In this document: one piece after another, positions 51,852-61,053 of the stretch
Numbering within the stretch: position 1 is the stretch's first letter
How the letters are laid out: each line of letters starts with the position of its first letter
Source: Streptomyces griseoflavus
Lineage (GTDB): Bacteria > Actinomycetota > Actinomycetes > Streptomycetales > Streptomycetaceae
Length of the DNA stretch: 64,000 nucleotides
Direction of reading: 5' to 3'
NCBI RefSeq assembly: GCF_014649995.1
Contig: NZ_BMUC01000009.1
Span: forward strand, 476-64,475
Position numbers and translations under genes: made by a program
The notes under the pieces: generated by a model
The model's database searches: none
What the model saw: the letters and a program-made list of their open reading frames with translations, nothing else
What the model was told of the DNA's origin: nothing

Positions 51852-53339
51852 ATGCAGCGTAGAGTCACCCTGGCCACCGCCACCGCCGGCGCCACCCTGG
51901 CCCTCCTGATCGCTGGCACGCCCACCGGGTACACCGCCGGCCAGCAGGCCGCCGCCCCCGCTCCCGGCACCCTCACCTCGCAGAACATCGCCACCGCCGG
52001 GACCGGCTCCCCCTACTACCGCATCCCCGCCCTCACCCGCACCACCAAGGGCACCCTGCTCGCCGCGTACGACGCCCGGCCCACCCTCGCGGACCTGCCC
52101 GGCAACCTCGGTGTGGTCCTGCGCCGCAGCACCGACGGCGGCACCACCTGGCAGGCCCAGCAGGTGGTCCGCAAGGAAGCCGCCCCCAAGGGCTTCGGCG
52201 ACCCCAGCCTCCTCGTCGACCGGGAGACGGGCCGCGTCTTCGTCTTCTACGCCGCCTCCGTCCACCAGGGCTTCTTCGGCTCCGCCACCGGCAACGACGA
52301 GAACGACCCGAACGTCCTCCAGGCCGACTACAGCTACTCCGACGACGACGGCCTGACCTGGAAGCACGAGCGGATCACCGCCGAGATCAAGAACCCGGCC
52401 TGGGCCGGCATGTTCGCCGCCTCCGGCGAGGGCATCCAGCTGCGCCACGGCACGTACAAGGGCCGCCTCATCCAGCAGTACGCGATCCGCAACAACGGCG
52501 CCAACTACGCGGTCAGCGCCTACAGCGACGACCACGGCGCCACCTGGAAGATGGGCACCCCGGTCGGCCCCGGCGGCGACGAGAACAAGACCGTCGAACT
52601 CTCCGACGGCCGCGTCATGCTCAACAACCGCTCCGCCCCCTACCGCACGGTCGCCTACTCGACCGACGGCGGTGTCACCTACACACCGTTCCAGCAGGAC
52701 AGGGAACTGCCCGACCCCGCCAACAACGGCGCCGTCATGCGCTTCGCCCCCGACGTGGCCGCGACGCACCCGCGCGCCCAGTGGCTGATGTTCAGCAACA
52801 CGGCGACCACCAACAGCCGCAGCAACCTCACCGTACGGCTCTCCTGCGACAACGGGCAGAACTGGCCCGTCCGCAAGACCGCGGAGGCCGGTTCGGCCGC
52901 CTACTCCACCATCACCCCCCTCGGCAGCGGCACCATGGGCGACGACCGGATCGGCATGCTGTGGGAGCGCGCCAACTACCAGCACATCACCTACTCCTCC
53001 TTCGACCTGCAGTGGCTCGGCGGCGTCTGCGCGCCCGTCACCATCACCCCGCCCGCCTCCCTGCCCGCGGGGAAGACCACCGAGGTCACCGTCCGCGTCG
53101 TCAGCCAGAACGACAAGGACCTGCCCTCCGGATCGGTCTCCCTCACCCTGCCCTCCGGCTGGAGCGCCCCGGCCGTCACCGTGCCCGCGCTCAAGCCCGG
53201 CCAGGGAGCCAACATGAGGATCCCCGTCACCGTCCCGGCGAACGCCACCGCGGGCGCCGTGCCGACGACCGCCACCTACCTCGTGCGCGGCACCCAGCGG
53301 TCCTACGGTGACCACACGCTCACCGTGACCGCCCCCTAG
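51852..53339 (+). CDS. secreted exo-alpha-sialidase (neuraminidase), GH33
   Basis: A 495-residue secreted enzyme. A signal peptide (QRRVTLATATAGATLALLIA) is followed by the six-bladed beta-propeller: the YRIPAL motif with the catalytic Arg (about residue 52) and Asp-boxes STDGGTTW, SDDDGLTW, SDDHGATW, STDGGVTY and SCDNGQNW. After the propeller a beta-sandwich of about 90 residues (NEW3-like: PLPSGSV-type strands, VPALKPGQGANMRIPVTVPA) completes the protein. It releases sialic acid outside the cell for the divergent importer. It starts 26 bases after the esterase and probably shares its mRNA. Confidence 0.93.
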   Translation: MQRRVTLATATAGATLALLIAGTPTGYTAGQQAAAPAPGTLTSQNIATAGTGSPYYRIPALTRTTKGTLLAAYDARPTLADLPGNLGVVLRRSTDGGTTWQAQQVVRKEAAPKGFGDPSLLVDRETGRVFVFYAASVHQGFFGSATGNDENDPNVLQADYSYSDDDGLTWKHERITAEIKNPAWAGMFAASGEGIQLRHGTYKGRLIQQYAIRNNGANYAVSAYSDDHGATWKMGTPVGPGGDENKTVELSDGRVMLNNRSAPYRTVAYSTDGGVTYTPFQQDRELPDPANNGAVMRFAPDVAATHPRAQWLMFSNTATTNSRSNLTVRLSCDNGQNWPVRKTAEAGSAAYSTITPLGSGTMGDDRIGMLWERANYQHITYSSFDLQWLGGVCAPVTITPPASLPAGKTTEVTVRVVSQNDKDLPSGSVSLTLPSGWSAPAVTVPALKPGQGANMRIPVTVPANATAGAVPTTATYLVRGTQRSYGDHTLTVTAP

Positions 53340-53426
53340 CACCCCCGCCGCCGGGCCGCCCGCGCGCCACCGGCCGCGGGCGGCCCGCCCACCCCGTACC
53401 ACCGTCCGCACAGCCCAGGAGTCACC

Positions 53427-54386
53427 ATGTCCTCGTCCCAGCCCCTCCGCGGTGTCGTGCCGCCCGTCTGCACCCCCCTGGATGCGTCGGGCGACGTCGA
53501 CACCGTCTCGCTCACCCGGCACGTGGAACACCTCGTGAGCGGGGGAGTGCACGGGCTGTTCGCCCTGGGCTCCAGCAGCGAGGTCGCCTTCCTCACCGAC
53601 CGGCAGCGCGACGTGACACTGCGGACCGTCGTCGAGACCGTCGCCGGCCGCGTGCCCGTCCTCGCCGGCGTCATCGACACCACCACCCCCCGCGTCCTCG
53701 TCCACGCCGAGGCCGCCCGCGACGCGGGCGCCGACGCCCTGGTCGCCACCGCGCCGTTCTACGCCCGCACCCACCCCGTCGAGATCGCCCACCACTTCCG
53801 CACCCTGCGCTCCCGCGTCGACCTGCCCCTGTACGCCTACGACCTCCCGGTCTCGGTGCACAGCAAGCTGTCGCCCGCCCTGGTCCGCGCACTCGCCGAG
53901 GACGGCACCCTGGCCGGCCTCAAGGACAGCAGCGGCGACGAGGGCGGCCTGCGCCGGCTCATCGTCGAGCTCGGCGGACGCCACGGCCGCGCCGACGGCC
54001 CCGCCCCCGCCTTCAGCATCCTCACCGGCTCCGAACTCACCGTGGACGCCGCCCTGCTGGCCGGCGCCGACGGTGTCGTCCCCGGCCTCGGCAACGTGGA
54101 CCCCGCCGGTTACGTACGCCTCTACGACGCCGTGCGCGGCGGCGACTTCGACGGCGCCGTCAAGGAACAGGAACGCCTGGTCGAGCTGTTCGGCATGGTC
54201 GACGCCGGACCGGAGGGCGAGATGGGCCGCAACTCCTCCGCCATCGGCGCGTTCAAGCACGCGCTGCGCCTGCTCGGGGTGTTCGCCGAGGGCACCACCG
54301 CCGCACCGCAGGTCCAGCTCGGCGACGCCTCCGTCGCCCTCGTCGAGGAGCGGCTGCGCTGCGCCGGCCTGCTTCCCGTCCGATGA
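53427..54386 (+). CDS. nanA: N-acetylneuraminate lyase-type aldolase (DHDPS family)
   Basis: A 319-residue class-I aldolase. GSSSEVAFLTDRQRDV matches the carboxylate-binding GTTGE-type motif with SSS in place of GTT. The proton-relay Tyr is about 138 (LYAYDLPVS) and the Schiff-base Lys about 166 (LAGLKDSSGDEGG). The barrel C-terminus has GADGVVPGLGNVDPAGYV. In this locus it would split N-acetylneuraminate into ManNAc and pyruvate. Since the family includes other aldolases, the function relies on the neighbours NanK and NanE. ATGA overlap with the kinase. Confidence 0.87.
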   Translation: MSSSQPLRGVVPPVCTPLDASGDVDTVSLTRHVEHLVSGGVHGLFALGSSSEVAFLTDRQRDVTLRTVVETVAGRVPVLAGVIDTTTPRVLVHAEAARDAGADALVATAPFYARTHPVEIAHHFRTLRSRVDLPLYAYDLPVSVHSKLSPALVRALAEDGTLAGLKDSSGDEGGLRRLIVELGGRHGRADGPAPAFSILTGSELTVDAALLAGADGVVPGLGNVDPAGYVRLYDAVRGGDFDGAVKEQERLVELFGMVDAGPEGEMGRNSSAIGAFKHALRLLGVFAEGTTAAPQVQLGDASVALVEERLRCAGLLPVR

Positions 54387-55348
54387 CGGCACACGTTCCG
54401 GGCGGCGCACCGGTGATCGGCCTCGACCTGGGCGGCACGAAGATCGCCGCCGCTCTCGTCGCGGCCGACGGCACCGTCCTCGCCCGGCACTCCCTGCCCA
54501 CCCCGGCGACGGCGGGCGCGGAGGCGGTGCTCGACGCGCTGGCCCGGGAGGTCCGCGCGGTGTGGACACCGGCCGCGGCGGCCGTCGGGGTCGCCGCCGC
54601 CGGCGTCATCGACCCGGTCGGCGGCACGGTCACCAGCGCCACCGACACCATCCGCGGCTGGGCCGGCACGGCCCTGGCCACCGGCCTCGCCGCCCGCACC
54701 GGCCTCCCGGTCGCCTGCGACAACGACGTACGCGCCGCGGCGGCCACCGAACTGTCCGGCCCGCACGCCGACGGGAACGAGACCGGCACGACCCTGATCT
54801 ACGCCGCCGTCGGCACCGGCGTGGGCGGCGCCGTCGCCGTGGACGGGCGCATGCTGCACGGGGCGGCCGGGATCGCCGGGCACCTCGGGCACCTGCCGAG
54901 CCCCGAGGCCGAGGGACTGCCCTGCACCTGCGGCGCCATCGGGCACCTCGAGGCGATCGCCGCCGGCCCCGGCATCACCGCCCACTACACCCGGACGAGC
55001 GGACTGCCCGCCGACCGCCTGGAAACGGTCGCCGCCCGCGCGGCCGAGGGCGAGCCGCACGCCACCGCGGCCATCGTGCTCGGCGCCCGGGCCGTCGGCC
55101 GTGCCCTGGGCGGCCTCGCCAACGCGCTGGGGGCCCACCGCGTGGTCGTCGGCGGCGGAGTGCCCCGCATCGGCGCCCGCTACCTGGACGCACTGAACAC
55201 GGCGTTCGCCGCCGAACTCATGCCCCCCTTGCGGAAACTGCGGCCCGTACCGCCCCGCGGCGGAACCGACGCCGCGGTCCTCGGCGCGGCCGCGCTGACC
55301 CGCACCCTGCCCCTGCACCACCCCCACACCACCGGAGCACCGCGATGA
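54383..55348 (+). CDS. nanK: ROK-family N-acetylmannosamine kinase
   Basis: A 321-residue kinase that would phosphorylate ManNAc at O-6. The ATP motif is LDLGGTKIAAALVAADG. VACDNDVRAAAATEL holds the catalytic Asp (about 114). The region AGHLGHLPSPEAEGLPCTCG is followed by AIGHLEAIAAG, where ROK proteins normally have CxCGxxGCxE: here the third Cys is His while the Glu is kept. GGGVPRIGARYLD is near the C-terminus. It overlaps both neighbours by ATGA, so aldolase, kinase and epimerase are translated together. Confidence 0.87.
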   Translation: MTAHVPGGAPVIGLDLGGTKIAAALVAADGTVLARHSLPTPATAGAEAVLDALAREVRAVWTPAAAAVGVAAAGVIDPVGGTVTSATDTIRGWAGTALATGLAARTGLPVACDNDVRAAAATELSGPHADGNETGTTLIYAAVGTGVGGAVAVDGRMLHGAAGIAGHLGHLPSPEAEGLPCTCGAIGHLEAIAAGPGITAHYTRTSGLPADRLETVAARAAEGEPHATAAIVLGARAVGRALGGLANALGAHRVVVGGGVPRIGARYLDALNTAFAAELMPPLRKLRPVPPRGGTDAAVLGAAALTRTLPLHHPHTTGAPR

Positions 55349-56019
55349 CCCCGCCCCTGGCCGAGGCCCTCGAGGGCCGACTGATCGTGTCCTGCCAGGC
55401 CCCGCCCGGCGACCCGATGCGGCACACCGACACCCTGGTCCGGATGACCCTCGCGGCACGGGCCGGCGGCGCGGCGGCCGTCCGGGTCAACGACCCGGAG
55501 GTCGTCGCCGCCACCGTCGCCGCCGTCGACCTCCCGGTGATCGGCCTGTGGAAGGACGGCGACAGCGGTGTCTTCATCACCCCGACCGTGCGCCACGCCC
55601 TCGCCCTGGTGGACGCCGGCGCGGCGGTCGTCGCGGCCGACGCCACCGCCCGCCCCCGCCCCGACGGCAGCACCTTCGCCGAACTCGTCGAGGCCGTCCA
55701 CGCGGCCGGCGCCCTGGTGATGGCCGATGTGTCGACCTTCGACGAGGGCCGCGAGGCCGCCGAGCGGGGAGCCGACTTCGTGGGCACGACCCTCTCCGGC
55801 TACGTGCCCGGCTCACCCGTGCAGACCGCCCCCGACCTCGCCCTCGTCGCCGACCTCGCCGCCGCGCTCACCGTTCCCGTGATCGCCGAGGGCCGCATCG
55901 CGACCCCGGAGCAGGCCGCCCGGGCACTCGAAGCGGGCGCCCTCAGCGTCGTCGTGGGCACCGCGATCACGGCCCCGACCGCCCTGACCCGCACGTTCGC
56001 GGACGCCCTCGCACCCTGA
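55345..56019 (+). CDS. nanE: N-acetylmannosamine-6-phosphate 2-epimerase
   Basis: A 224-residue TIM-barrel enzyme turning ManNAc-6-P into GlcNAc-6-P. Visible are LIVSCQAPPGDPMRHTDTLV at the N-terminus, GGAAAVRVNDPEVVAATVAA, VDLPVIGLWKD with the catalytic Lys (about 72), DATARPRPDGSTFAELV and the phosphate-binding end VIAEGRIATPEQAARALEAG. Length is standard. Last gene of the coupled set; the product would enter amino-sugar metabolism through NagA/NagB genes elsewhere. Confidence 0.92.
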   Translation: MTPPLAEALEGRLIVSCQAPPGDPMRHTDTLVRMTLAARAGGAAAVRVNDPEVVAATVAAVDLPVIGLWKDGDSGVFITPTVRHALALVDAGAAVVAADATARPRPDGSTFAELVEAVHAAGALVMADVSTFDEGREAAERGADFVGTTLSGYVPGSPVQTAPDLALVADLAAALTVPVIAEGRIATPEQAARALEAGALSVVVGTAITAPTALTRTFADALAP

Positions 56020-56209
56020 CGGGCCCCGGCCGGAGGACGAACGGCGAAGCATGGCACGCGGGGCGGGACGCCCACCGGCCTCCCGCCCCGCGCCGCGCAC
56101 GCCTTCACCAACCCCTGACACGCCCCCGGCACCGCCGTGCACACCCGGTCGATAGCCTGCTGCCTGTTCGAGGCCCGAGGTCACCGGCGCGCGCACTTCG
56201 AGGTGAGAG

Positions 56210-58039
56210 ATGCAGTTCACCACCCGTCCCACCCTCCAGGGCACCTTCGGCATGGTGTCCTCCACGCACTGGCTGGCCTCCCAGTCGGCGATGGCCGTGC
56301 TGGAGGACGGCGGCAACGCCTACGACGCCGCCGTGGCCGGCGCCTTCGTCCTGCACGTGGTCGAACCGCACCTCAACGGACCGGCCGGCGAGGTGCCGAT
56401 CCTGCTCGCGCCGGCCGGCGGGGAGGTGCGGGTGCTGTGCGGGCAGGGCGTCGCACCGGCCGGGGCGACCGTCGCCCACTACAAGGGGCTCGGCCTGGAC
56501 CTGGTCCCCGGCACCGGACCGCTCGCCGCGGCCGTGCCCGGCGCCTTCGACGCCTGGATGCTGCTGCTGCGCGACCACGGCACCAAGTCCCTCGCCGACG
56601 TCCTGAAGTACGCCATCGGCTACGCCGAGGACGGGCACCCGCCCGTGGAGCGCGTCGGCCGGACCGTCGAGACCGTACGCGAACTGTTCGAGACGGAGTG
56701 GACGTCCTCCGCCGAGGTGTACCTGCCCGGCGGCCACCCCCCGCGCCCCGGCGAGCTGCTGCGCAACCCCGCCCTGGCCGCCACCTGGAAGCGGCTGCTC
56801 GCCGAGGTCGCGGGGGCGGGGGACAGGGAGGAACAGCTGGACGCGGCGCGGGAGGTGTGGCGGACCGGGTTCATCGCCGAGGCCCTGGTCCGCCAGTCGG
56901 AGCGCCCCACCCTGGACACCAGCGGCGAGCGTCACCGCGGCACCCTCACCGCCGCCGACCTCGCCGGCTGGTCCGCCGGCTACGAGGCCCCGGTGACCTA
57001 CGACTACGGCGACTGGACCGTGTGCAAGGCGGGCCCCTGGAGCCAGGGCCCGGTGCTGCTCCAGCAACTCGCCCTGCTCCCGCCCGAACTGCCCCCCTAC
57101 GGCTCCGCCGACTACCTGCACCTGCTGATCGAGGGCTGCAAGCTCGCCATGGCCGACCGTGAGGCCTGGTACGGGGACGCCGCCGAGGTGCCGCTCGACG
57201 ACCTGCTGTCGGCCGAGTACAACGCCGAGCGGCGGACCGCGGTCGGCCCCCGTGCCTCCCTCGACCTGCGCCCCGGCAGCCCCGGCGGGCGCGTCCCGCG
57301 GCTGAGCGCCCACGCGCGGGTGGTGGCCACCGAGGACCCGGGCGCCGGCCCGATGGGCGCCGGCGAGCCCACCGTCGCCAAGGGCCCCACGTCCCCCGTG
57401 CCCGGCGAACCCGAGGTCACCGCCGACGGCGGCACCCGCGGCGACACCTGCCACCTCGACGTCGTCGACCGCTGGGGCAACATGGTCGCGGCCACCCCCA
57501 GCGGCGGCTGGCTCCAGTCCAACCCGGTCGTGCCCGAACTGGGCTTCCCCCTCGGCACCCGGCTGCAGATGACCTGGCTGGAGGAGGGCCTGCCCAACAC
57601 CCTCACCCCCGGCCGCCGGCCCCGGACCACCCTCACCCCGTCGCTCGCGCTGCGCGACGGCGTGCCCGTCATGGCGTTCGGCACGCCCGGCGGGGACCAG
57701 CAGGACCAGTGGCAGCTGCACTTCTTCCTCGCCGTCGTCCTGCGCGCGAAGGTACGCGGCGGACTCGACCTCCAGGGCGCCGTCGACGCCCCGAACTGGC
57801 ACAACGACAGCTTCCCCGGCTCCTTCTACCCGCGCGGCATGCGCCCCGGCAGCGTCACCGTCGAGTCCCGCACCGACCCGGCGGTGGTGGACGCGCTGCG
57901 CCGCCGCGGCCACCAGGTCACGGTCGGCGACGCCTGGTCGGAGGGCCGGCTCTGCGCCGTCGCACGGGACCCCGCCACCGGCGTCCTCTCCGCGGCCGCG
58001 AACCCGCGCGGTCAGCAGGGCTACGCCGTGGGCCGCTGA
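56210..58039 (+). CDS. gamma-glutamyltransferase-like Ntn hydrolase, no signal peptide
   Basis: A 609-residue protein of the gamma-glutamyltransferase superfamily. It lacks an export signal, unlike the enzyme at 24.1 kb. The opening FGMVSSTHWLASQSAMAVLE, then DGGNAYDAAVAGAFVLHVVE, and the glycine loop FGTPGGDQQDQWQLHF are family features. The probable autocleavage Thr is about 413 in RGDTCHLDVVDRWGNMVA. The sequence after it (GGWLQSNPVVPELGFPLGTR) is closer to the acylase/amidohydrolase branch (for example HpxW- or cephalosporin-acylase-like) than to true glutathione enzymes. Substrate unknown. It follows the sialic-acid set by 190 bases but is probably separate. Confidence 0.8.
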   Translation: MQFTTRPTLQGTFGMVSSTHWLASQSAMAVLEDGGNAYDAAVAGAFVLHVVEPHLNGPAGEVPILLAPAGGEVRVLCGQGVAPAGATVAHYKGLGLDLVPGTGPLAAAVPGAFDAWMLLLRDHGTKSLADVLKYAIGYAEDGHPPVERVGRTVETVRELFETEWTSSAEVYLPGGHPPRPGELLRNPALAATWKRLLAEVAGAGDREEQLDAAREVWRTGFIAEALVRQSERPTLDTSGERHRGTLTAADLAGWSAGYEAPVTYDYGDWTVCKAGPWSQGPVLLQQLALLPPELPPYGSADYLHLLIEGCKLAMADREAWYGDAAEVPLDDLLSAEYNAERRTAVGPRASLDLRPGSPGGRVPRLSAHARVVATEDPGAGPMGAGEPTVAKGPTSPVPGEPEVTADGGTRGDTCHLDVVDRWGNMVAATPSGGWLQSNPVVPELGFPLGTRLQMTWLEEGLPNTLTPGRRPRTTLTPSLALRDGVPVMAFGTPGGDQQDQWQLHFFLAVVLRAKVRGGLDLQGAVDAPNWHNDSFPGSFYPRGMRPGSVTVESRTDPAVVDALRRRGHQVTVGDAWSEGRLCAVARDPATGVLSAAANPRGQQGYAVGR

Positions 58040-58059
58040 GCCCACTCACCGGGCGGCCG

Positions 58060-58094
58060 GCACCCCATTTTCATGCCCTTTCCACCCGGGGTGC
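58060..58094 (+). terminator. possible terminator hairpin after the gamma-glutamyltransferase-like gene
   Basis: GCACCCC (58060-58066) and GGGGTGC (58088-58094) can pair around a 21-base loop, 21 bases after the stop. The long loop makes it weak. Confidence 0.35.
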
Positions 58095-58139
58095 ACCGGG
58101 AGGGACGGGAATGTCAGAGGCGCGTGCTCTCATGGAGAC

Positions 58140-58988
58140 ATGATCGAGAACCACAACGAAACCATCGACGAGTTTCTCACCCGGCGCTCCCCCGACGTGG
58201 AGGACGCCGTCCGCAAGGCCGCCGCGCAGGAGATCATGCCGCGCTGGCGGCGCCTGGCCGACCACGAGGTGGACCGCAAGGCGGGCCCGCACGACCTGGT
58301 GACGGACGCCGACCGCAACGCCGAGCTGTACCTCACCGGGGTGCTCGCCGCCCTGCTGCCCGGCTCCGTGGTCGTGGGCGAGGAAGCGGTGCACGCCGAC
58401 CCGGCCTCCTACGAGGCGATACGGGGCGACGCGCCGGTCTGGATCGTCGACCCCGTCGACGGAACCCGCCAGTTCGTGCACGGCGAGTCCGGTTTCTGCA
58501 CCCTGGTCGCCCTCGCGGTGCGCGGCGTCGTCCACGCCTCCTGGACCTACGCCCCCGTCCACGACCGGCTCGCCACGGCCGTCCGGGGACACGGCGCCCA
58601 CCTCGACGGGGAGCGGCTGCGCGCCGGCTCCCCGCTGCCCGGCCAGGACCTGCGGGTGGCCACCTCCCACCCGGACTTCACCACGGACGCCCAGAAGCGC
58701 TCCCTGCTCGGTCTGCGGACGGACGGGGTCGCGCCCCGCCCCTGCGGCTCGGCCGGGCTGGAGTACCTGGCCGTCGCCCGCGGCGAGTCCGACGCCACCG
58801 CCTTCGGCTGGGAGGCGGCGTGGGACCACGCGGCCGGACTGCTCCTCGTGGAGGAGGCGGGAGGCACCCACCTCACCCGCGCGGGCAGGCCCTTCGACAT
58901 CCGGGGCGGCAACACCCTGCCCTTCACCGCGGCCCGGGACGCCGCCACCGCGCACCGGGTGGTGGGACTGCTGGAGGAGGCGGCCTGA
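58140..58988 (+). CDS. inositol monophosphatase-family phosphatase
   Basis: A 282-residue Mg-dependent sugar phosphatase. Metal-binding motifs are in order: HDLVTDADRNAE (about 58-69), VVVGEEAVHAD (Glu), VWIVDPVDGTRQFVHGESGF (Asp-Pro-Val-Asp-Gly-Thr) and AAWDHAAGLLLVEEAGG at the C-terminus. The family includes inositol, histidinol and fructose-bisphosphate phosphatases, and the sequence alone does not fix the substrate. It begins 101 bases after the previous gene and ends 80 bases before the FAD oxidoreductase. Confidence 0.87.
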   Translation: MIENHNETIDEFLTRRSPDVEDAVRKAAAQEIMPRWRRLADHEVDRKAGPHDLVTDADRNAELYLTGVLAALLPGSVVVGEEAVHADPASYEAIRGDAPVWIVDPVDGTRQFVHGESGFCTLVALAVRGVVHASWTYAPVHDRLATAVRGHGAHLDGERLRAGSPLPGQDLRVATSHPDFTTDAQKRSLLGLRTDGVAPRPCGSAGLEYLAVARGESDATAFGWEAAWDHAAGLLLVEEAGGTHLTRAGRPFDIRGGNTLPFTAARDAATAHRVVGLLEEAA

Positions 58989-59068
58989 CCGGAGCGGCCC
59001 GGAGGGCCGCCGGAGCCCCGGCATATCCTGAACCTCCAGTGGCCACCCGCTGACAAAGGAGTCCGAAG

Positions 59069-60487
59069 GTGCCGTCGATGCTCGATGCGGTCGTGGTGGG
59101 GGCGGGGCCGAACGGGCTGACCGCCGCCGTGGAGCTGGCCCGGCGCGGCTTCTCGGTGGCCCTGTTCGAGGCGAAGGGCACCGTGGGCGGCGGCGCCCGC
59201 ACCGAGGAGCTCACCCTCCCCGGATTCCGCCACGACCCGTGCTCCGCCGCCCACCCCCTCGGCGTCAACTCACCCGCGTTCCGCGCCCTCCCGCTGGAGC
59301 GCTACGGCCTGGAGTGGCTGCACGCGCCGCTGCCCATGGCCCACCCCTTCCCGGACGGCACGGCGGCCGTGCTGTCCCGGTCGGTCGCCGAGACGGCCGC
59401 CTCCTTCGGACCGCGCGACGCCGGCGCGTACCGCCGCCTCGTCGAGCCCTTCCTGCCCCGGTGGGACACCCTGGCCCGCGACTTCATGTCGCTGCCGCTG
59501 ACCGCCCTGCCCCGCGACCCGGTCACCCTCGCCCGCTTCGGCCTGGTCGGACTGCCCCCGTCGACCTGGCTCACCCGCCGCTTCCGCGACGAGCGGGCCC
59601 GCACCCTGTTCGCCGGTCTCGTCGCCCACGTCATGGCTCCCCTGAGCGGCTTCGCCACGGGCGCCGTCGGCCTGGTTTTCGCCCTCGCCGCGCACGCCCG
59701 CGGCTGGCCCGTCGCCCGCGGCGGCTCCCAGGCGCTCTCCGACGCCCTCGCCGCATACCTGAAGGACCTCGGCGGCACCGTCCACACCGACTACGAGGTC
59801 AAGCGCCTCGACGACCTGCCGCCCGCCCGCGCCTACGTCTTCGACACCTCGCCCACCGCCCTCGCCCGCATCGCCGGCTTCGGCGACCACTACGCGAACT
59901 ACCGCTACGGCCCCGGCGTCTTCAAGATCGATTACGCCCTGGACGGCCCCGTGCCGTGGACCGCGCCCGAGGCCCGCAGGGCCGGCACCGTGCAGATCGG
60001 TGCCGACAGCGGCGAGATCGGCGCCGCCCTGCGCGCCGCCTCCCGCGAGGGACGCGCTCCCGACGCCCCGTTCCTCATCACGGTGCAGCCCGGTGTCGCC
60101 GACCCCACCCGCGCCCCCGCCGGCCGACACGTCTTCTGGGCCTACGGCCATGTGCCGAACGGCTGGACCGGCGACCTCACCGACGCCGTCGAGCGCCAGC
60201 TGGAGCGCTACGCCCCCGGCTTCCGCGACCGCGTACTGGCCCGGGCCACCGCCGGACCGCCCGAACTCGCGGCCCGCAACGCCAACTACGTCGGCGGGGA
60301 CATCGCCACCGGCGCCGCCTCCGGGCTCCGCCTGCTGCTGCGCCCCAGGCTGTCCCTGTTCCCCTACGCCACCCCGCACCCCGCCGTCTTCATCTGCTCG
60401 TCGGCCACCCCGCCCGGTCCCGGCGTGCACGGCATGTCGGGCCACAACGCCGCGAAGGCCGTCTGGAAGAGGCTGCGACAGACATGA
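59069..60487 (+). CDS. FAD-dependent oxidoreductase, phytoene-desaturase-like
   Basis: 472 residues. The N-terminal dinucleotide-binding motif [20 protein letters not shown] (about 6-25), [20 protein letters not shown] and [15 protein letters not shown] are typical of the CrtI/amine-oxidase group, and the C-terminus has [12 protein letters not shown] in place of the usual FAD contact. GTG start follows AAAGGAG. Its stop overlaps the macrodomain gene by ATGA. There are no carotenoid genes nearby, so the substrate is unknown. Confidence 0.85.
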   Translation: MPSMLDAVVVGAGPNGLTAAVELARRGFSVALFEAKGTVGGGARTEELTLPGFRHDPCSAAHPLGVNSPAFRALPLERYGLEWLHAPLPMAHPFPDGTAAVLSRSVAETAASFGPRDAGAYRRLVEPFLPRWDTLARDFMSLPLTALPRDPVTLARFGLVGLPPSTWLTRRFRDERARTLFAGLVAHVMAPLSGFATGAVGLVFALAAHARGWPVARGGSQALSDALAAYLKDLGGTVHTDYEVKRLDDLPPARAYVFDTSPTALARIAGFGDHYANYRYGPGVFKIDYALDGPVPWTAPEARRAGTVQIGADSGEIGAALRAASREGRAPDAPFLITVQPGVADPTRAPAGRHVFWAYGHVPNGWTGDLTDAVERQLERYAPGFRDRVLARATAGPPELAARNANYVGGDIATGAASGLRLLLRPRLSLFPYATPHPAVFICSSATPPGPGVHGMSGHNAAKAVWKRLRQT

Positions 60488-61032
60488 CCCCCACCCTCAC
60501 CCTCGTCCGGGGCGACATCACCCGCCAGAGCGCCGACGCCCTCGTCAACGCGGCCAACTCCTCCCTGCTCGGCGGGGGCGGCGTCGACGGCGCCATCCAC
60601 CGCGCGGGAGGCCCCGAGATCCTGGCCGAGTGCCGCGCCCTCCGTGCGGCCCTCCCCCACTCGCGGCTTCGCTCGAGCGGGGGGACCCCCACCGGCAGGG
60701 GACTGCCCACCGGGCAGGCGGTGGCCACCACCGCGGGCCGCCTGGACGCCCGCTGGGTGATCCACACCGTCGGCCCCGTGTACCAGGGACCCGGCAGCGA
60801 TCCCGCGCCGCTCGCCTCCTGCTACCGGGAGTCGCTGCGCGTGGCCGACGAGCTGGGCGCCCGCACCGTCGCCTTCCCGGCGATCTCCACCGGCGTGTAC
60901 CGCTGGCCGCTGGACGACGCGGCCCGCATCGCGGTCGGGACGGTGCGGAACACGCCGACGGCCGTCGAAGAGGTGAGGTTCGTCCTCTTCGACGACCGGG
61001 CCCACGAGGCGTTCGCCGCGCAGGCGGGCTGA
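60484..61032 (+). CDS. macrodomain protein (ADP-ribose/O-acetyl-ADP-ribose binding) with inserted repeat
   Basis: A 182-residue macrodomain of the YmdB/MacroD type. The N-terminal [36 protein letters not shown] and C-terminal [17 protein letters not shown] blocks bind ADP-ribose and are intact. Between them, after CRAL, about 13 residues ([16 protein letters not shown]) interrupt the usual short link to [17 protein letters not shown]. They are encoded by a palindromic repeat (60652-60691). The start overlaps the FAD oxidoreductase stop. It may remove ADP-ribose from proteins or de-acetylate O-acetyl-ADP-ribose. Whether the insertion affects folding is not known. Confidence 0.88.
   Translation: MTPTLTLVRGDITRQSADALVNAANSSLLGGGGVDGAIHRAGGPEILAECRALRAALPHSRLRSSGGTPTGRGLPTGQAVATTAGRLDARWVIHTVGPVYQGPGSDPAPLASCYRESLRVADELGARTVAFPAISTGVYRWPLDDAARIAVGTVRNTPTAVEEVRFVLFDDRAHEAFAAQAG
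60652..60691. repeat. palindromic Streptomyces repeat inserted in frame in the macrodomain gene
   Basis: About 40 bases: CTCCCCCACTCGCGG followed by CTTCGCTCGAGCG and GGGGGACCCCCA. It contains CGCTCGAGCG, a perfect palindrome, between C- and G-runs that can pair. I recall the same sequence, and its translation [13 protein letters not shown], as scattered across Streptomyces genomes. The length keeps the reading frame when counted with adjoining bases. Confidence 0.65.
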
Positions 61033-61053
61033 GACGAGGCCCGCGGGCCTCCC

